64,000 nucleotides of DNA from Maridesulfovibrio sp050916235 (GTDB lineage Bacteria > Desulfobacterota > Desulfovibrionia > Desulfovibrionales > Desulfovibrionaceae), in contig NZ_CP104854.1 of assembly GCF_050916235.1 (NCBI RefSeq), forward strand, positions 3,844,001 through 3,908,000. Direction: 5' to 3'. Below the pieces are notes generated by a model, which worked only from the letters and a program-made list of their open reading frames with translations, was not told where the DNA came from and searched no databases. Below, piece after piece: positions 60,927 through 64,000 of the stretch. Each line of letters opens with the position of its first letter. Position 1 is the stretch's first letter. Both the position numbers and the translations under genes were made by a program.

Positions 60927-61796
60927 ATGGTCATCAAGAAAGTTATTATTCCGGTTGCCGGATGGGGAACCAGATCTCTGCCTGCAACCAAGAACATACC
61001 CAAGGAGATGCTTCCCATCTTCAAGAAACCGGTAGTTCAGCACGTGGTTGAAGAGGCAATGTCCAGCGGACTTACTGATGTTGTGTTCATCAACAACCAG
61101 AATAAGAAGATCATTGAAGACCATTTCGATTACAACCTTTCGCTCGAAGACGTGCTTGAGCGCGGAGGGAAAACAGAGGCTCTTGCCGAAGTCCGCAAGG
61201 TCGCCGAGATGGTAAATATCATCTCCGTGCGACAGAAAAAACAGCTTGGTCTCGGCCATGCAGTTCTCTGCGCCAAAGAAGTCTGCAAGAACGACCCGTT
61301 CGCGGTAATGGTAGGTGATGACCTCATGTTCGGCCTTGAGCCGGGCATCAAACAGCTTATTGATGCTGCCCGCACCGAAAACATGGCTGTGGTGGGTGTC
61401 ATCGAGGTCCCTGCCAACAAGGTTAACCGGTACGGAATCATTCAGGGCGAGGAATTCGCTCCTGGTATGTACCGCGTTCGTTCTCTTGTGGAGAAACCTG
61501 CAATTGGGCAGGCTCCTTCCAGACTGGCTATCGTCGGTCGTTATGTTCTTCTTCCGGAAATCTTTGACCATCTTGAAAGGGTCGAGCCCGGTGTGGGTGG
61601 AGAAATTCAGCTTACAGATGCACTGCAGGGACTTGCCGAGAACAACAAGCTTCTGGCAGTAAAACTGCGCGGCCAGAGGTTTGACGCCGGGGACTGGGTG
61701 GATTACCTTACCGCAAACATCTACTTTGCTCTTCAGGACGAAGAACTTCGTGAGGATGTTGTATCCAGATTGCGGGAGCTTTTGTCTTGTTCTTAG
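60927..61796 (+). CDS. galU: UTP-glucose-1-phosphate uridylyltransferase
   Basis: 289 residues with AAGGAG site. N-terminal VIIPVAGWGTRSLPATKNIP (usual form AGxGTR.LPATK), FVMVGDDLMFG-type segment (AVMVGDDLMFG), and GVGGEIQLTDALQ and FDAGDWVDYL near the C-terminus. Makes UDP-glucose for surface polysaccharides. Its last 10 bases overlap the start of the following exported-protein gene. Confidence 0.95.
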   Translation: MVIKKVIIPVAGWGTRSLPATKNIPKEMLPIFKKPVVQHVVEEAMSSGLTDVVFINNQNKKIIEDHFDYNLSLEDVLERGGKTEALAEVRKVAEMVNIISVRQKKQLGLGHAVLCAKEVCKNDPFAVMVGDDLMFGLEPGIKQLIDAARTENMAVVGVIEVPANKVNRYGIIQGEEFAPGMYRVRSLVEKPAIGQAPSRLAIVGRYVLLPEIFDHLERVEPGVGGEIQLTDALQGLAENNKLLAVKLRGQRFDAGDWVDYLTANIYFALQDEELREDVVSRLRELLSCS

Positions 61797-62557
61797 AGAA
61801 ATTTAATAAGTTTATTGTATTTTCAGTCCTTGCCGCGAGTCTGCTTTTCTGCAGCCCGGCAAGGGCTTTTTTTCCGTCCGATGAGGAAATCAATGACATA
61901 ATGTACCAGAAATACGGTGCGCTGACTTCCTATGAGGCGGTCTTTACATTTCCTTCAGAACCGGGAACCAGCCTGACAATCCGCCGTGGGCATGACCATT
62001 GGCAGCAGGAATTCAGAAGTAGCCCGGACACCAACTCCACTGTTGCAGCCCGGAATATCGGTCAATACTTCAAGACCGTTACTCAATGTCCTGCAGACGG
62101 CAACATGCCCGTTTCAGTTCTGCAGATCTGGGCACCGGAGGATCCGGTAAGTGACTGGATATCTATTGGAATGACCAACTCAACCAAGAGTTACGGCTTT
62201 CACGAAGACATCCCTGTGTTTGTTTTTGGTGCCGAATCCGGAGACGAAAATTCTCCTCAGATCCGCTTTGATAATGAAAGTTTTGCTCCATTGAAGATTG
62301 TTCTCGGTGCAGGTCGGACTGTGACTTTCGGATCCTATTCGAAGTTTGCCGGATTCATGCTTCCGCATAGTGGAAGTTTTAAGGTCGGTGAAGAGGTCAT
62401 GGAATTCAGGATTGAATGGAAGGAAATCCGTAACAAGTTTTCCCCTTCATTGTTTTCAGCTGCCGGGCTTAAGAAACAGACCGGATGCAGTATTCCTTCC
62501 GGACCTGTTTATGACGTGCTTGAAAAATGCCTTAAGCTTAAGCTGAAGGATAGATAA
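61787..62557 (+). CDS. Exported protein of unknown function
   Basis: 256 residues from a TTG codon (GGGAG eight bases upstream) inside the end of galU. Signal peptide with a probable cleavage after SPARA (KFIVFSVLAASLLFCSPARA); the mature part is beta-rich (TSYEAVFTFPSEPG, VTFGSYSKFAGFMLP). It resembles LolA/outer-membrane lipoprotein-sorting-like or DUF4292-type folds in length and layout, but I cannot assign it. Its stop overlaps the priA ATG (TAATG), so it is coupled to both neighbours. Confidence 0.78.
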   Translation: MFLEKFNKFIVFSVLAASLLFCSPARAFFPSDEEINDIMYQKYGALTSYEAVFTFPSEPGTSLTIRRGHDHWQQEFRSSPDTNSTVAARNIGQYFKTVTQCPADGNMPVSVLQIWAPEDPVSDWISIGMTNSTKSYGFHEDIPVFVFGAESGDENSPQIRFDNESFAPLKIVLGAGRTVTFGSYSKFAGFMLPHSGSFKVGEEVMEFRIEWKEIRNKFSPSLFSAAGLKKQTGCSIPSGPVYDVLEKCLKLKLKDR

Positions 62558-64000
62558 TGACAGTTCTCTGGCAGGCCTGCCTCGCCAGTCCGCCTTATTC
62601 GATATACACATACGAAGCACCCGCTGCCCTTCCTGATCTGACGGAAGGGCAGCGGGTGCTTGTTCCCTTGGGACGGTCCGTGCGGGTGGCTTTTTTGATT
62701 GAAACAGTCGATTCCGCTCCGGACGGCGTTGAACTAAAGTCCATCATCTGGCCTCTTGAAAAAGAGCCGCTTCTAAATTCCAGCCATTTCAAACTTTATC
62801 GCAATATCGGTGCCCGCCAGATGCAGCCGCTTGGCAAAGTTCTGGAAAATGTCGTTCCCGCCCGTTTCCGCAGTGCCCGTGTCTCTTTTCGCATTGCAGA
62901 CAGGGCTTTTCCGGGCCGCCTGAAGGGAATGGACATAGCACGCCTTCCCGAGGATAAACGGATGGAGCTTGTGGCCATTTATAATGATGGACGCATGAGT
63001 GTTGTACTGCCGTCTGCCATCGAAAAGGAAGAGTATGTCAGCCTGACTGCCGATCCACCGTGGCCTGTACGTCCGAATGCAGCAAGGCAGTTGCAGATTC
63101 TTGAATATCTTTATGAAAACGGGCCGCGCGAGAAAGGTTTTCTCAAGAATATTATGGGAGACTGGACGACCGGCGTAATTAACAAGTTACATTCGGATTC
63201 GCTGGTCAAGATCGGCCCGCCGCCGGAAGAGGAGCGGAGTCCAGCTGAAAAATGTGCGGTAGGTTCCCCCGGATGGGATTTTTCCCCTACGGAACAGCAG
63301 GAACAGGCCATTTCCACGTTACTTGAAGCTCTTGAGTCAGGAAAGAGCACGGTCAAGCTTCTGCACGGCATTACCGGGTCCGGAAAAACTCTTGTGTACA
63401 TGACCGCTGCCCGCCGTTGCATGGAGCAGGGGCGGTCGGCGATAATTCTTGTTCCTGAAATTGCACTGGCCTATGCTCTTTGGAACAGTGTCTGCCCCTT
63501 GTTTCCGGATGCACGCAAGTATCTTTACCACGGCTACCAGACTCCTGTGCGCAAGGAGGCTATTTTCCGCACACTTGCCGAGGATTCCAGCCCGGCATTG
63601 ATAATAGGAACACGCTCGGCTCTGTTTTTGCCCGTCAGAAATCCCGGTCTTATTATCGTGGACGAGGAGCATGATGAATCCTACAAGCAGGAGGAACGGA
63701 TGCCGTATCAGGCCAAGGAGGTTGCATACTTCCTTGCCCATATGACCGGCAGTCTGCTTGTTCTCGGTTCTGCTACACCAGACATCAAGACTTTTTATGC
63801 CGCCGAGCAGGGGGCCTTTGAAGTAATTTCCATGGAGAAGCGGGTCGGTGAGTCCGTTCTGCCGGCAGTGCGCATAGTGGATACTTCGGCCATAAAGAAC
63901 CCGGAGCAGCCTTTTTCGCCGGAAACCGAGGCGCGGCTTAAGGAAGTTGTGGAAAAGGGCGAGCAGGCCGTTGTAATGCTCAACCGTCGCGGTTTTTCCC
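62557..64000 (+). CDS. priA: Primosomal protein N' (replication restart helicase), 5' part
   Basis: Open from the ATG at 62557 to the window end (481 codons, no stop), so the gene is cut by the edge. N-terminal DNA-binding domain (YTYEAPAALPDLTEGQRVLVP), then helicase domain with Walker A GITGSGKT at 271-278, LVPEIALA, DEEH at 369-372 and SATPDI; the last residues are the VMLNRRGFS that lead into the zinc-binding part. PriA restarts stalled replication forks. Confidence 0.95.
   Translation, partial: MTVLWQACLASPPYSIYTYEAPAALPDLTEGQRVLVPLGRSVRVAFLIETVDSAPDGVELKSIIWPLEKEPLLNSSHFKLYRNIGARQMQPLGKVLENVVPARFRSARVSFRIADRAFPGRLKGMDIARLPEDKRMELVAIYNDGRMSVVLPSAIEKEEYVSLTADPPWPVRPNAARQLQILEYLYENGPREKGFLKNIMGDWTTGVINKLHSDSLVKIGPPPEEERSPAEKCAVGSPGWDFSPTEQQEQAISTLLEALESGKSTVKLLHGITGSGKTLVYMTAARRCMEQGRSAIILVPEIALAYALWNSVCPLFPDARKYLYHGYQTPVRKEAIFRTLAEDSSPALIIGTRSALFLPVRNPGLIIVDEEHDESYKQEERMPYQAKEVAYFLAHMTGSLLVLGSATPDIKTFYAAEQGAFEVISMEKRVGESVLPAVRIVDTSAIKNPEQPFSPETEARLKEVVEKGEQAVVMLNRRGFS

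Noticed and set aside
1..64000. CRISPR arrays, insertion sequences, integrase/attachment sites, replication origin
   Set aside because: No regularly spaced repeats, transposase or integrase genes, or dnaA-box clusters were seen.

Overview
The window is a contiguous piece of a free-living, flagellated, anaerobic delta-proteobacterial (Desulfobacterota) genome, most like a marine Desulfovibrio/Maridesulfovibrio. Reasons: a flgK-flgL-fliD flagellar tail, many dCache histidine kinases and single-domain response regulators, a DASS-type anion transporter, a full selenocysteine-decoding set (selA, selB and the tRNA-Sec gene), bacteriohemerythrin, and a folP-cdaA-ybbR-glmM block. No phage, transposase, CRISPR or integrase was found.

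Layout. 1-3.5 kb: end of flgK, then flgL and fliD. 3.6-12.3 kb: a hypothetical gene, a membrane-bound sigma54-type activator, a sensor kinase and a 1009-residue membrane protein. 12.3-24.8 kb: one long same-strand gene train of 12 genes (receiver proteins, receiver-CBS protein, DASS transporter, a 50-residue membrane protein, a Yip1-like protein, a PEP-synthase-like phosphotransferase, two kinases and a chemoreceptor). 25-32.6 kb: tRNA-Arg, folC, selA, an M18 peptidase, selB, a small alarmone-hydrolase-like HD protein and two tandem tRNA-His genes. 33.4-46 kb: murA, comEC, a receiver protein, a PSP1/RicT-like gene, metG, small membrane proteins, putP and an rRNA methyltransferase-like gene. 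46-54.6 kb: receiver protein, phoH-like, ybeY, argF-argG-argH, HD-GYP phosphodiesterase, hemerythrin and a lipoprotein. 54.6-64 kb: selC (tRNA-Sec), ftsH, folP, cdaA, ybbR/cdaR, glmM, galU, an exported protein and the start of priA.

The most striking part is 4.2-25 kb. Four good -24/-12 (GG-N10-GC) promoter matches sit at the right distance and orientation in front of four transcription units: the 202-residue hypothetical (minus), the first sensor kinase (plus), the 1009-residue membrane protein (minus) and the 12-gene train (plus). A membrane-anchored AAA+ activator gene lies among them. I infer a local sigma54 regulon that senses an extracytoplasmic ligand and controls an anion transporter, several phosphorelay proteins, a chemoreceptor and a PEP-synthase-like enzyme with an unfamiliar C-terminal domain. 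Strong hairpins between some of its genes suggest segmental mRNA control.

Start sites were adjusted wherever a Shine-Dalgarno sequence clearly favoured an internal codon. All domain calls are by reading the protein sequence; no database search was run.
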